Shown here one piece after another: positions 25,501-35,620 of a stretch of DNA of 64,000 bases. The notes under the pieces are model-generated. The model was not told where the DNA came from. It worked only from the letters and a program-made list of their open reading frames with translations, and made no database searches. This DNA is from Pseudorasbora parva. Lineage: Eukaryota > Chordata > Actinopteri > Cypriniformes > Gobionidae. Position 1 is the stretch's first letter; each line of letters opens with the position of its first letter. A program made the translations under genes and the position numbers. The stretch is taken from contig NC_090180.1 of NCBI RefSeq assembly GCF_024679245.1, forward strand, positions 15,052,007 to 15,116,006, written 5' to 3'.

Positions 25501-28500
25501 GGGCAGTTCATATTAACTAAAGTTGTTAACTAATGAAACCCTAATGTAAAGTCTTATTGTAAATCGGCCTATGTGGCAGAAAGTTGATTTGTTTCTCTAA
25601 TATTCTACTTTAACAGCTTGCAAAGATCTGTTGTTGGCTACTTTATTATTATGATAAATTTTTTATTTTGCTAGAATTTGTTAAAACATGTTTATGCACT
25701 TTATTTAGATTACGTCCAAAAGTTTGTGGTCTGTAAGATTTTGTTTCTATTATGCCTTCTAAATGGAAAGTTCACCCAAAAATGAAATGTCTGTCATCAT
25801 TTACTCAACCTCAAGTTGTTTCAAACATGTATGAATTTCTTTATTCTGTTGAACACAGAAGAAGATATTTTAAAGAATGTTTTAAAGAATGTTTGATTAC
25901 AAAAATTCTTCAAAAAATATCTTCTTTTGTGTTCAGCAGAAGAAAGAAACTCATACAAGCTTGGAACAACTTGAGGGTGAGTAAATGATGACAGAACTTT
26001 CATTTTTGGGTGAACTATCCCTTTAAGTCTCTTAGGCTCAACAAGACTGCATTTATTTAATTATAAAATACAGTAAAAACAGTAACATTGTGAAATTGTG
26101 TTTCCTATTTGAATATATTTTAAAGTTGTATTTATTCCTGTGATATCAAAGCTGAATTTTCAGCATCATTACACAGTCACATGATCCTTCAGAAATCCTT
26201 CTAATAACTCTATGGATACTTTTTTTTTTCTTTGATCAATGGAAATTTCAAAAGAACAGCATTTAATTGAAATGGAAATCTTTTGTGAATTTTTAAATAT
26301 ATTTACTGTCATTTATTAGAGCTGTAATGCATCTGAATAAAAGAGCTGCTGAATAAAAATTAAGAAAAAAAAAATCTTGAACCCAAACGTTTGAAAAAAA
26401 TGTACCTGGACTTTTCCAGAACCATCATCAACCATATTGTGCTGGGCTGCCATGGCCTTGTTGCTATGGAGGCTGGAGGCATCAAAAGGAATCTGCTTCA
26501 CATTGGCTATTTTGCCTATGGTGTAGGCCTTGGTAGGGCCAGTGGTTTGGTCCTTGTCCTTCCAGTTAGAAAAGAACTGCTTGAACAGGGTGGTCTCGCC
26601 CCCTGCAGACAGCACTTGGATCTACAGCAGAAAGCATTGAACGTACAGCATCAGCAATCCAGACATTGGCACTTTATACATCCCAAATGTAGTAAACATA
26701 TCTTCAATCATATTTGATTTAAGATGTTAAAATAAAATTAGCAGACATATAAACCTGCGCGTATTCAGACATGTATTATTGTATGATCATATAGATTGTT
26801 TCAAAATGCTGATTTTCACAAACCAGAAGTGTGTTGGCAACACTTAACAATAAGTTCTCATTTGTTAACATTAGTTAACTATTTAACTTAACTATTAACC
26901 GTGAGAATTTTTTCAACAGCATTTATTAACTTTTGATAATGTTAGTTAACCAAACTGTTCACGTTCATGTCAGTTCACACTAGGAACTAACATGAATGTG
27001 AACAGTTTGATTAACTACCATTATCAAAAGTTAATAAATGCTGTTGAAAAAATTCTTTAATGCTAGTTAAAGCATTCATTTTAACAGATGAGAGCTTACT
27101 GTAAAGTGTTACCAGTGTGTGTGTTTAAAAAGCTCATTGTGTATGTACCTGTGTTTTACTAGAGTAGTTCTTCTCTTTAATGAACTGCTCTGCTGATTTC
27201 ATAGCCGCTTTGCGTTCAGATGTGTTTGCATTCGGTCCTGCCGGGAAAGGGTAGACAGAGGCATGCGCTGAATGAAGCTCTTTCATCTTTATGAAAAATA
27301 TGTGGCACATTTAAACAAAGAGTCTTTGCATGCCAGCGTGGCAGGAAACAAAAAACACGCCGAGATGGTATCAGTGTGACATTTGTATAATAAGATTTAA
27401 GATAAAAGACATATTAAATGCCTAAACTGATTCCTACTGTTGGATAACATTAATTAAATCTTGCACGGTCTGATGACATCAGATGAAAAGGGAAGTTGGT
27501 TCGGGCCGGTGCAAGCTATTTCATTTTGAATTTGAACTTTTGAATTTGAATTTGTTTTCTTTGGAACAAATTGCACCAATAAATGATGCACCATAAGATT
27601 AGGAATGTTTATTAGTTGACAATGAGTTAACAACTCACACACATTGAGAGACACACCTTTCCATACAAACACATTCTTATCAACTCCATTGTCCAGGATG
27701 TAGCACTCTTCAGGGGACATCATCTCCTGCTTGAACGGGCTGGTCGGGGCCACGATAGACGTTTTCATGGAGCCAGAGGCATCTGAGATCTACAATAACA
27801 ATAGTAAACCAAAGGACAACAACCATACATGAATTGAAAAGAGATATGTAAATAAAGGTGTTGAACGGTTAGAAAATATAAATAATGAGAAACAACATTT
27901 TGTTCTTGTGTGAATGATGTTGGCAGCATTTTAGGCTTTACAGCTGTCAGCTGTGTAAATGTAAAACACATAAATAATTAAAGGTCCCGTTCTTCGCGAT
28001 TCCATCTTTCAAACATTAGTTAGTGTGTAATATTGCTGTTAGAGCATAAATAATACCTGTAAAATTATAAAGCTCAAAGTTCAATGCCAAGCGAGATATT
28101 TTATTTAATAGAAGTTCCCTTTCAAAGCCTACAGCGAACAGCCGGTTTGGACTACAGCAGGAAGTGCAGGGATGTAATGACGTCACTAGAACCGTTTGTT
28201 GACTAACCCTCCGCCCACAAGAACGCGCAAAAAGGGGGGCGTGGTCTTGTTGATCTCCCACGTGGAGAAGAGCGCGCATTCAGCGCTTGCATCTCCCCGT
28301 TATGGTAAGAGGCGGGACCTTTCTGGGCAAAGTGCGCTAAGCTGCTGTCCAATCACAACACGGGAAGCGCTGGCCCAATCAGAACTCGTTACGTGTTTCT
28401 GAAGGAGGGACTTCATAGAACAAGGAAATCCTCAGGCCGTTTTTAGGACAGAGGAAACAGCGCTGTACAGATAAGTCAATTGTGTGAAAAATACTGTGTT

Positions 28501-31500
28501 TTTTACACGCGAAACATGAACTCATGTTATATTGCACACTGTAAACATAATCAGAGCCTCGAAAACACGCAAAGAATGGGACCTTTAAGAACTGAATAAG
28601 AACCAATCACCTGCTTGTACTACGCTCTAAAAGTATGTACTCTTTTTGTGAAGAAAAAGTACATACTTTTGAGTGTGTGGCAGAAGATTAGGCAAGCTTT
28701 GTCTCTTGGTTAAAAGCATCCTGTCACCGTTTAAACTGCTCGGTCGATCATCTAGTCACATTTAACATATTCAATGTTTTGTTTCATTTGATTTCCTACT
28801 GTACTGGAGTGAAATGTAGCAGCACATTGATCTGCCTGCTGTGGGTCTTTCATGTGGATAATTCTCTTCGTGTGTTTAAATAACGATGCATTTAAAAGTT
28901 AAAGGGATAGTTCACCCAAAAATGATTTACTCACGCTCAAGCCATCCTAGGTGTATATGACATTCTTCTTTCAGACTAATACTATCAGAGTTATGTAACA
29001 AAATGTCCTGGCTGTTCCAAGCTTTATAATGGCAGTGAATGGCTGTTCCTGTTTTGAAGTCTACGAAAGTGGGCCTATCTATGATAAAAGTAATCCACAC
29101 GGCTCCGGGGGGTTAATAAAGGCCTTCTGAAGCCAATCGATGCGCTTGTGTACGAAAAATATCCATATATAAAACGTAATCTCTTACTTATGCCAAATTA
29201 TTTTTTTTATTATTGCATTATATTAATAATTAAAGGAACTGTAAGCAAGAAATGCATTTCAATTAATCATAAAATTGCCCTGATGACTAGACATTAAGAA
29301 ATCATGTTAATTTCAAATACTTATATCACTAACAGTAGTCCGGCCAGGATGTTGTCATTTAAAAGTTGTTTTTGTAGCCCTCAACTGATGTTGATGTTGA
29401 CATGTTGTGTTTTGGCCTGAAGCGCCACCCTCCACCTATCTACCAATCACAAAGTCAATAGTGTTTCGGATTTCGGGTTGCCAGATCTGCTCTAGTTACC
29501 ACAGCTGCAGCTACAAAACACTCCTGCAGCCTATCTGGCAACCTCGGGTCAAGGGGGAGGGGGGGGGGGGGGAGATACACCGCTCTAGTGATTTGAAAGT
29601 GATTGCAGTACCAGTTTTGGCCACAAGCTTACATACACTTCCTTTAATTGTATTATTAACTGTCGTATGCTCATTTACGAGACTATGACATTCCAGCATA
29701 TGACGTAGGACGCTATGTCTAATATGATGGTTCTCGCGAGAACTAAGTTTTGTTTCGCTCTATCCTATGTGGTTCCGCGTTCGTCACTGGAACATACACT
29801 ACGTCTGCTCCCTACGTCACACACTGGAACGTCAGTGTCTAGTAAACACTGTACGTCATTTATCGGAAGTTAGAGATTTCGCTTCAGAAGGCCTTTATTA
29901 CCCCATCCCCCATCCCCCACCCCCCGGAGCCGTGTGCATTACGTTTATGATGGATAGATGCACTTTTATGGACTTCAAAACAGAAACAGCCATTAATTCC
30001 CATTAAAATCCTTGGAAGACACAGGACATTTTTAATGCAACTCCAATTATGTTTGTCTGAAAGAAGAATGTCATATAAATGGCTTGAGGGTGAGTAAATT
30101 ATGGATAATTTTTGGGTGGAATAACCCTTTAATGACCAAACATATCTTTATAAAAGTCTACAGTGTTGTTCCAGAAGTGGATAACATTGAATCCATATTT
30201 TTCCTTATACTGATCATTAATAAACTCCTTTATCGAAACCTCTCTACTTAACCATCGTTCTCAAATATATCCGCCATGCCCGTTTGTAGTTTTTAACACT
30301 TTTTAATTGTGTTTGTAGTTCTAATCCAGTTCTCATCCAACACACAATGGGTTGAGGGCACTAACGGAAACAGTAAACCACCCGGGTATCATTGAAATAG
30401 TCAAATCAACATTCTTCCATTTGAGACACTAATTCTAATTTTGGTAGTATATAGGATGGATAGTATGCAGCATTCCTTGTCAAAGGAAGTCGTCATCGGA
30501 CACGATGGACAGCAACTGAGTATGCAGCATTTATTACCATGTACAACGCTGCCTTCTTCTTGTTGCCGGTTTCCACTGCCTCATCGTCTGGAGTTGCTGG
30601 GTTGATGGCGGCCTTTATGGGCCCAAGAGCCTACGGGAGGAAATACAGGATTAAGGCCCATATGGACACAGTGGGGCTTTATTTCTAACACTCATCTGAT
30701 GCCAAGTGGTCCTACCATTCAACCCTGTGCTGAATGACCTGACAGCAGACTGAATATTTGGCATGTAAAACTCTTCCTCTTTCATTAAACACATGATGGA
30801 TGCATTCTCATTAGCAAAAATACACAAGCCAGAGCCAGAAGACAAACAAGCAAGCTATTGTGCCAAGTTTTACATCAGGCCCCGATGGTGACCATACCGA
30901 AATATGTGGTCATTAAAGGGGGGTGAAATGCTGTTTCATGCATACTGAGCTTTTTACACTGTTAAAGACTTGGATTCCCATCCTAAACATAGACAAAGTT
31001 TCAAAAACTAATGTTAGACGTTTGATGGAGTATTTCTGTGTTAAAAATACTCCTTCCGGTTCCTCACAAGTTTCGGAGAGTTTTTTTCGAGTATGGCTCG
31101 GATTGACGTTAATAGATCGGAAGGTACTTGTATGGGCCGTACGGGCTCTTCTCCCGGTAGGGTGCGCGCGCGTGACTAGAGCGAGAGAGGAAATGCACGG
31201 CCATAAACACTCAGGTGCAGATCCAGTCGATCCAGGCGCCGCGCCCCACTTTATTCCTATGGGCGACTTCAACGCTTCAGCACAGCATTCCGGGAAGGCA
31301 TTGCTGCATTTGAACCGATTTGAATGCAAAAATGACGGGAAGCTTCACAACATCGCTTCAGTCGCGACGCAAAAGTGGATCTCCACCGTTCACTGCTGTC
31401 AGGACTTCACCAAATCAAAGAAGTGTGTTTTTGACGGAGCGGTCCCAGCGATAAAGGTTTGGTCCTGCTTTGGAAGCAGCCGGTGAGTAAAAATGCTTTA

Positions 31501-32387
31501 AATTTCTATGCTGTTGGCTCGTCGCGTGAGTAAACATCAGTAAACGACACGATCGCGTGCTTCGTTATTCAAATGCGCTAACGGGCTCTATTGTTGTTCT
31601 ATGTACACTAGTCTGACGTGCAAAACCATTTTGCTTGCTACTGCTAAGGTTTAGTCGCATACAATAGTCCATAAACCGAATCATGTCATCATAAACTGCG
31701 AGTAAACACACACAAATGTTGACAGGCCACTAAATACAGTACATACCACAGAGACGGACATCCTGCTATTGCGGTTTCTCCTGTTCAATTTATTTCAGCC
31801 TCCGAATGATTCTGGATCATTATCTGAGATAGCCATGAGATTCTCCACGCTTGAGGACGTCACCACTTTGCGTGCTTGTCATTCTTTAGCTCCGCCCACA
31901 CGATACGCCTCCAGGCGCTCGTTTTTTTCCGGAAAGACTCTGTACAGCCCATATTTCTTTTATAAATATAATAAAACTAAAGACTTTTCGGAGATATGAA
32001 GGATCCAATACTACTATAGGTACTCAAGATTGACATGAGATTGACTGAAACTGAGTGTTTCACCCCCCCTGTAAGCAACCATGGAAATATACTTTTTTTT
32101 TTTTAAGCTACTAATTTTTGGCAATTTTTGTTAGTGTCAGCTTTGAACATTTTGAATTTAACCAGCAAACACAAACAAATAAAGTGAGAGGGATTCTAAA
32201 GTGGATTAGAAAAGTTGAGCTTGAATCTTTCACTCACTTCAGTCAGAGCATCTGGTTCAGCCCCATCCTCCACCATGATCAGCTTGGCCCTGCCGTTCCT
32301 CTCATTGTCCCGGATATCGATGGCCAACTGGGAGGCCTTCAGACGCTCAAAACGATTGCAGTCACTGCCACACCACTGATAAATTTC
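16516..32387 (-). CDS. scin: Scinderin/adseverin-like actin-severing protein (5' exons missing)
   Basis: A gelsolin-family protein: calcium-dependent F-actin severing and barbed-end capping in the cytosol. Thirteen coding exons join in phase: 32387-32238, 30630-30538, 27789-27657, 27237-27149, 26621-26406, 25097-24964, 24858-24768, 20060-19890, 19814-19640, 19552-19437, 19359-19282, 18694-18634, 16676-16516. All have GT donors and AG acceptors. The sum is 1668 bp, 555 codons plus stop, with no breaks. Landmarks in order are [11 protein letters not shown] (end of G1/G2 linker), [11 protein letters not shown] and [11 protein letters not shown] (G3/G4), [23 protein letters not shown] (G5), [34 protein letters not shown] (G6) and [14 protein letters not shown]. 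The C-terminus runs past the usual scinderin end ([10 protein letters not shown]), as in gelsolin. The start codon and G1 exons (about 160 residues) were not found between 32.4 and 54.8 kb. The scinderin-like paralog cannot be named with certainty. Confidence 0.88.
17319..18488. mobile_element. TTAA-flanked MITE (1.17 kb)
   Basis: Termini AGTGCCCATATTATGG and CATAACAGGGGCACT are imperfect inverted repeats, each bordered by TTAA (17315-17318 and 18489-18492). TTAA duplication is characteristic of piggyBac-type integration. There is no transposase frame; the short frames inside are not conserved. It lies in the penultimate scinderin-like intron. Confidence 0.75.
18893..18987. repeat. Imperfect palindrome
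   Basis: 'caaatatggacaaacccaac' pairs with 'ggttggatttgtccatattt' downstream, giving a hairpin with arms of about 35 bp. It is probably a small MITE remnant in the intron. Confidence 0.6.
20254..20530 (-). repeat. R1 dispersed repeat fragment, minus orientation
   Basis: The reverse complement carries the R1 landmarks: 'gatttctgaatgatcgtgtg', an 'acactgaagactg' segment, and 'gaaagctgttctttt'-like sequence in degraded form. It abuts the interrupted R1 copy at 20555 in the opposite orientation. Confidence 0.6.
20810..20985. repeat. (CATA/CACATA)n microsatellite
   Basis: Interrupted tandem TACATA, CACATA and TATA units lie in the 3' UTR of the LINE. Several overlapping open frames rich in Tyr, Thr, His, Cys and Val are repeat artefacts. 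Confidence 0.9.
21070..24021 (-). CDS. LINE ORF1-ORF2 fusion (RNA-binding + reverse transcriptase)
   Basis: One frame of 983 codons from ATG 24021. Residues about 35-115 form a coiled coil, and 115-205 resemble the RRM and C-terminal domain of L1-type ORF1p ([13 protein letters not shown]). At about residue 205 (near 23,405) the text passes directly into the last part of an apurinic-type endonuclease ([20 protein letters not shown], then DTTDHLP, residues 208-250). The reverse transcriptase follows: IIPIFKSGD at about 535, [13 protein letters not shown] at about 619, [10 protein letters not shown] at about 677 and the catalytic FADDT at about 708. A C-terminal domain continues to the stop. 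The catalytic N-terminal part of the endonuclease is missing, so independent retrotransposition is unlikely. The absence of stops suggests a young copy. The FADDT form suggests the CR1/L2/Jockey side of the LINE tree, while ORF1 is L1-like; the clade needs a phylogeny. Confidence 0.88.
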   Translation of the reverse strand: MPKANQRRGELSDTAPANQTCLEGKGAGSADNTSEILKELKLFRIETAGNFGVLRKEVSDIKLNLEDLKTRVTDAEQRIADNEDRNMDLTKVLFNVMRKQKYLKKKCEGLEGRSRRNNLRIYSVPEKTEGSNMIEFIEKLIREQLNIREEIYIERAHRAAVTGVSKGRVADFTRSIIVCFRSFKEKQRVLHAAWSLKEIRIKDRGLYPTITRPSRITSSCATLIDNIFVNILEKTVKSGLLINDTTDHLPIFVTYLCEVKTKKEKFSKVIRLRTEERLNRFRDDLMKEHWDNVYSTNNVNKAYELFLEKYLWLYNTHCPIKILNDKVRDNNKPWLTKGILKSCKKKNKLYRNFVKYRTVNTEKKYKVYKNKLTNIMKRAKKDYYTNLLMENKSNIKRMWKVLREVMGSKVNHCQTLHLINEQNVEISGEKIADEFNSFFVNVGPNLAKTIPLSNENKSWTGESRVMKSLFINKVSESEIISTVSKLKSKFSCDSDGLDMYIVKETIHCIIRPLKYIINLSFNIGLFPDKMKVAKIIPIFKSGDRYSLTNYRPISLLSQFSKILEKLFVKKMDSFLEKHSVINDNQFGFRSTRSTAMALMKITEDITAELENKNHTVGVFIDLKKAFDTLDHGILISKLQTYGIRGVVLNWINSYLENRQQYVEYIGHESKLEKILCGVPQGSVLGPKLFTLYINDLCEESKILRFVLFADDTNFFVSGKNLKILMKTIEQELVLLQKWFNKNKLSLNLRKTKFMLFTNKKCLDNVSLTLNGINIERVSEFKFLGVLIDEKFKWKSHIAYVRSKICKNIAVLSKVKIMLNYEAMRILYCSFILPHFMYCLEVWGNSYFTNLMPLFILQKRVIRIINGVAPRVHTTGLFLRSGLLKLKDLVSLQTILVVYKAKHSLLPHGLQTLFTLNSETSRRNNDFKQPFAGNTLKQMCVSVSGVKRWNYLENELKCCSNILQFKYKYKQKIFNLYKDECKKF
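24185..24246 (-). promoter_or_regulatory. LINE 5' end with two YY1-like motifs
   Basis: On the minus strand the motif CAAGATGGCCGAA occurs twice, 41 bp apart (24226-24236 and 24185-24195 plus flank), within near-repeats of CGCGAATCAAG. CAAGATGGCC is a YY1 consensus and resembles the motif at the 5' end of mammalian L1, where it sets the transcription start. The role here is inferred by analogy. Confidence 0.55.
24247..24575 (+). repeat. R1 dispersed repeat, right half split by the LINE
   Basis: It carries 'atcaaaagtgacagcaaaga', 'aaatcagcatattagaataa', 'ttgtgacactgaagactgg' and the terminal 'ccttggtgaggataag'. Its left part lies at about 20555-20603 ('attcagcaaggatgcattaa'). Together they make one R1 copy interrupted by the LINE. 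Confidence 0.75.
25330..25560. repeat. Dispersed 'gttaatgttagtta' repeat
   Basis: Sequence of the type 'taacgttagttaataaa' and 'gtaactaatgttaacaaat' recurs at 26.84-27.12 kb and at about 63.12-63.30 kb. Non-coding; it lies in a scinderin-like intron. Confidence 0.6.
25759..26022. mobile_element. Short MITE with 'agttcacccaaaaatga' ends
   Basis: The left end 'aaagttcacccaaaaatgaa' and right end 'catttttgggtgaactatcc' are inverted repeats. TTAA borders the right end (26023-26026); the left border has decayed. The interior is itself partly palindromic ('gttgaacacagaagaagata' against 'cttcttttgtgttcag'). Same family as the element at 28903-30128. Confidence 0.7.
26040..26390 (-). repeat. R1 dispersed repeat, minus orientation
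   Basis: The reverse complement holds the R1 landmarks ('aaggatcatgtgactgtgta', 'attcagctttgatatcac', 'aatgctgttcttttgaaa'). It ends next to the scinderin-like exon at 26406-26621. Confidence 0.7.
26905..27060. repeat. Hairpin-forming palindrome in scinderin-like intron
   Basis: Arms of about 70 bp: 'attttttcaacagcatttat' and 'aacttttgataatgttagtt' on the left pair with 'ataaatgctgttgaaaaaat' and 'taccattatcaaaagtt' on the right. The centre lies near 26,985 ('cactaggaactaacatgaat'). Part of the 'gttaatgttagtta' repeat family. Confidence 0.75.
27982..28584. mobile_element. TTAA-flanked MITE (603 bp)
   Basis: Termini AGGTCCCGTTCTTCGCG and CGCAAAGAATGGGACCT are inverted, bordered by TTAA at 27978-27981 and 28585-28588. 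It contains GC-rich patches at about 28200-28400 and no transposase. Confidence 0.75.
28903..30128. mobile_element. TTAA-flanked MITE (outer, 'gatagttcaccc' family)
   Basis: It begins AGGGATAGTTCACCC and ends GGGTGGAATAACCCT, bordered by TTAA (28899-28902 and 30129-30132). Internal arms also pair ('catattcttctttcagact'-like left against 'gtctgaaagaagaatgtcat' right). It carries a complete second TTAA element at 29234-29643. Confidence 0.75.
29234..29643. mobile_element. TTAA-flanked MITE nested in the outer MITE (410 bp)
   Basis: Ends AGGAACTGTAAGC and GCTTACATACACTTCCT are bordered by TTAA at 29230-29233 and 29644-29647. It contains a run of 14 G bases near 29559-29572. No coding capacity. 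Confidence 0.7.
30917..32070. mobile_element. TTAA-type MITE (1.15 kb)
   Basis: Termini AGGGGGGTGAAATGC and 'gtttcaccccccct' are inverted; the left border is TTAA and the right GTAA (one substitution). A 187-codon plus-strand frame (30923-31486) starts inside the terminal repeat, matches no family I recognise, and is probably fortuitous. It lies in the intron between scinderin-like exons at 32238 and 30630. Confidence 0.65.
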
Positions 32388-32429
32388 CTATCGAAAAATG
32401 AGAGAAGTGTCTTAAAATCCAACTAACTA

Positions 32430-32676
32430 AAATAAACACTACGATTCAAATGTTTATAGTCAGTAAGTTTTTATTTTAAAAGATAGGAATTAATTAATTA
32501 ATACTATTATTCAGCAAGAATGTATTAAGTTGATCAAGGGCGACTGTGAATAATAATGCTACAAAATATTAGTCTTATTTCAAATAAATATTGGTCTTTT
32601 TAAATTTCTATTCATCAAGAATTCTGGAAAAAAATGTATCACAGTTTCCACGAAAATATTACACTTTTCAACATTG

Positions 32677-32716
<40 letters not shown>

Positions 32717-32905
32717 ATGTTTTTTGAACAGTAAATAATCATATTAGAATAATTTCTGATTTCTGCTTAAAATTTAATTTTGGCATCACAGGAATAATTT
32801 ACATTTTACATTTTTTCAAATAGAAAAGAGGTATTTTCAATTGTAATAATATTTATCCTTGGTGAGCATAAGCACATAAAAAAACTGTACAAACCCCAAA
32901 CTTCT
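32430..32905 (+). repeat. R1 dispersed repeat with (AAT)n
   Basis: It runs 'attattcagcaagaatgtat' ... 'tagaataatttctgatttct' ... 'ccttggtgagcataagcaca'. An internal (AAT)12-like microsatellite lies at about 32,683-32,714. It is immediately upstream (minus-strand sense) of the first visible scinderin-like exon. Confidence 0.7.
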
Positions 32906-33205
32906 GAACATTAGCGTACATAAAAACAATAATTAAATATTTTGGTATAGTAAAAATAGAAAAGAAGCTAAATTATGTTTTTCAACAATCAATTAAACAA
33001 TAACAATATTATTTGTGTCTCCTAGAATACATTCACATGTATCCAAGGTATAAAAACACTGTCTGAAACAGGTCGATACAGAATGATACAGTCTCCCTCC
33101 TTTCCATGAGCCTACTCTGTGTTTTGATTGGTCAGACGGCTCAGTCTTGTTGTGATTAGTCTACCGCTTACAGCACATAGACTGGCATTATGTAAATTTT
33201 AGTGC

Positions 33206-33543
33206 AGGGCAATCGATTAATCGCATACAAACTAAAAGTTTTGTGTTAACATAATATATGTGTGGGACTGTGTATAAATTATTATGTAATATATAAATAC
33301 ACACACATGCATGTATATATTTTGGAAATATTTGCATGTACATACTGTATATATATTTATATAATTGATCTTATTTATAAACATTTTATATATATAAATA
33401 TAACAGTTTTCTTAAATACGTATATACAAGCAGTGTGTGTATTTATATATTCATAATAATTATAAATAGTACACACACATATTATGTAAACAAGACAAAC
33501 TTTTATTTTAAATGTGAATAATCACGATTAATCGATTGCCCAG
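33206..33543. mobile_element. AT-rich MITE with 'gggcaatcgattaatcg' ends
   Basis: The left end AGGGCAATCGATTAATCG and the right end 'cgattaatcgattgccc' are inverted repeats. The interior is TATA/CACA-rich. No coding capacity; target duplication not clear. Confidence 0.7.
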
Positions 33544-33614
33544 AACTAGTAAATCTGTGGTTTTATGTAGGTATGTAACAGGAAGTAAGACTGGAATTAC
33601 TGACGACTCATTTC

Positions 33615-34496
33615 TAGGGGTGACCCCTAATAGTCGAAGATTCGATGCATCGATATGCAGGACCGGATTCGACCACTGATCTCATGGTTGAATGTTCGCG
33701 GGTGTTGTGAAACAAGGATCATACCATTTAGGCAATATGGGGGTGCTCAATATTAGTGTTATAAAGACGTGTCGCGGCGCTGAGTGATCGCCCCTTTAAG
33801 GGCACTGAGCTTCGCACCAGACATGGCGCGCCTTTAAAATTCGAACACATATACCGACGGTGGCATTCGGCGCCTGTCCACGGCGATTAAATGTATGTTT
33901 CCCTCAAATCGTGAATGTACATACTGATTTCACCCTGTGCTACAAGACACACTCATCGTGCAGCTCTTCTGTCAGAAGTCGATTCAAAATTGAGCTTGCG
34001 TGTATATAATGTTCACGTCTGCCTGGTGTGAGATCCCTGAGACACAGCGCTGAGCTTCAGTCCGGTGTGCGACCCCCTTTAGGCACAATCGGCTTAAGAA
34101 CGTGCATATAAACTCACTCAGTGTTCTTTTCCTCTCTAGGCAGGTATTTTTTTAGGTTTATTTATCAAAATATTATTTTATATATGTGTGTGATGTTCTG
34201 TGTTTCGATCTCGGCTTTTTAATGTTATGAGAGATACGGTTAATTTACGAATGTGTAGTGTAGCCTAGTTTTGATCACTTTATTAAAAGTGGTGGCTGTG
34301 TGCCGTGTGTAAAGTAAAATAAAAATAGTCTTAGCCTCCTGCTGACTAGTGTCCTGCCCTTCCCAACCCGTTTATACCATTTATTTTTTACAGTCTATGG
34401 TTTACACACACATATATGATTCGAATATCGGTCGACCATAAAGAGATTCGAAAATTCTGATTTGAATGTGTAAATCCTTAGTCGGGGACACCCCCA
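33615..34496. mobile_element. hAT-like non-autonomous element (882 bp)
   Basis: Left end TAGGGGTGACCCCTAATAG and right end 'cggggacaccccca' are imperfect inverted repeats. The flanks CTCATTTC and CCCATTTC match at 7 of 8 positions, an 8-bp duplication as expected for hAT. 'tcgaagattcgatg' type motifs lie near both ends. No transposase. Confidence 0.65.
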
Positions 34497-34684
34497 CCCA
34501 TTTCACCAGTTCAGAATCGATTCTTGCTTTTAGGAGACAATAACTTTATTTGTTGTGCACTTTGATCTTTGCAGACTTTACAGACCTATTACTATTACAT
34601 TACATTGCAGACCTATTTAACAGTTTTCTAATCTGTCACAATAATATGTCTGAGTGTATTGCAATCATTTTTGCATCATCAGGA

Positions 34685-35554
34685 GGGACATTCTAAAACG
34701 CTTAACGTGAAAAACGCTTAACGTGGCTTAATGTACTAAGACAGTGTTAAAAACACACCAAATTCAGGAAATATAATATTAATGAAGTATACTATGCACA
34801 AAAAATCAGATGAGCCCAGAATATGAACGCAACGCGTTTTATTACACGTTAAGTTTTCAGAAAACCATTATAAGAAAACGCTTAACGTGGCTTAATGTAC
34901 TAAGACAGTGTTAAAAACACACCAAACTCAGGAAATATCATATTAATGAAGTATACTATGCACAAAAAATCAGATGAGCCCAGAATATGAACGCAACGCG
35001 TTTTATTACATGTTAAGCGTTTTTCTCCCATAGAAAACCATTATAAGAAAACGCTTAACGTGGCTTAATGCACTAAGACAGTGTTAAAAACACACCAAAC
35101 TCAGGAAATATCATATTAATGAAGTATACTATGCACAAAAAATCAGATGAGCCCAGAATATGAACGCAACGCGTTTTATTACACGTTAAGTGTTTTTCTC
35201 CCATAGAAAACCATTATAAGAAAACGCTTAACGTGGCTTAATGTACTAAGACAGTGTTAAAAACACCAAACTCAGGAAATATCATATTAATGAAGTATAC
35301 TATGCACAAAAAATCAGATGAGCCCAGAATATGAACGCAACGCGTTTTATTACACGTTAAGTTTTCAGAAAACCATTATAAGAAAACGCTTAACGTGGCT
35401 TAATGCACTAAGACAGTGTTAAAAACACACCAAACTCAGGAAATATCATATTAATGAAGTATACTATGCACAAAAAATCAGATGAGCCCAGAATATGAAC
35501 GCAACGCGTTTTATTACACATTAAACGTTTTTCTCCCATAGAAAACCATTATAA
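34685..35554 (+). repeat. Left terminal array of the MULE (about 5 units)
   Basis: Unit starts (AAAACGCTTAACGTGG) lie at 34711, 34874, 35048, 35221 and 35383, giving spacings of 163, 174, 173 and 162 bp. Short units lack a 'cgtttttctccc'-like segment before 'atagaaaaccattataag'. Each unit carries CGCTTAACGTG near one end and the inverse form CACGTTAAG near the other, plus the palindromic core AACGCAACGCGTTTTATTAC. The repeated inverted motif is a plausible transposase-binding site (inference). Confidence 0.92.
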
Positions 35555-35620
35555 TGACTAAATTCTTCTCATCGCCCTTATCTGAACACTCCCCTTTTTA
35601 GATCATACGATTGCCTCCAA

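Noticed and set aside
30923..31486. 187-codon plus-strand frame
   Set aside because: It begins inside the terminal repeat of a MITE, shows no recognisable domain, and is antisense to the host gene's intron.
16516..32387. Calling the gene gelsolin proper
   Set aside because: Internal motifs such as GCSNKTGR and [13 protein letters not shown] fit scinderin better. Only the extended C-terminus is gelsolin-like, so the scinderin-like label is kept with caution.
34711..35554. Regular repeats resembling a CRISPR array
   Set aside because: Units are 162-174 bp, near-identical throughout with no unique spacers, in animal DNA, and mirrored at the other end of a transposon.
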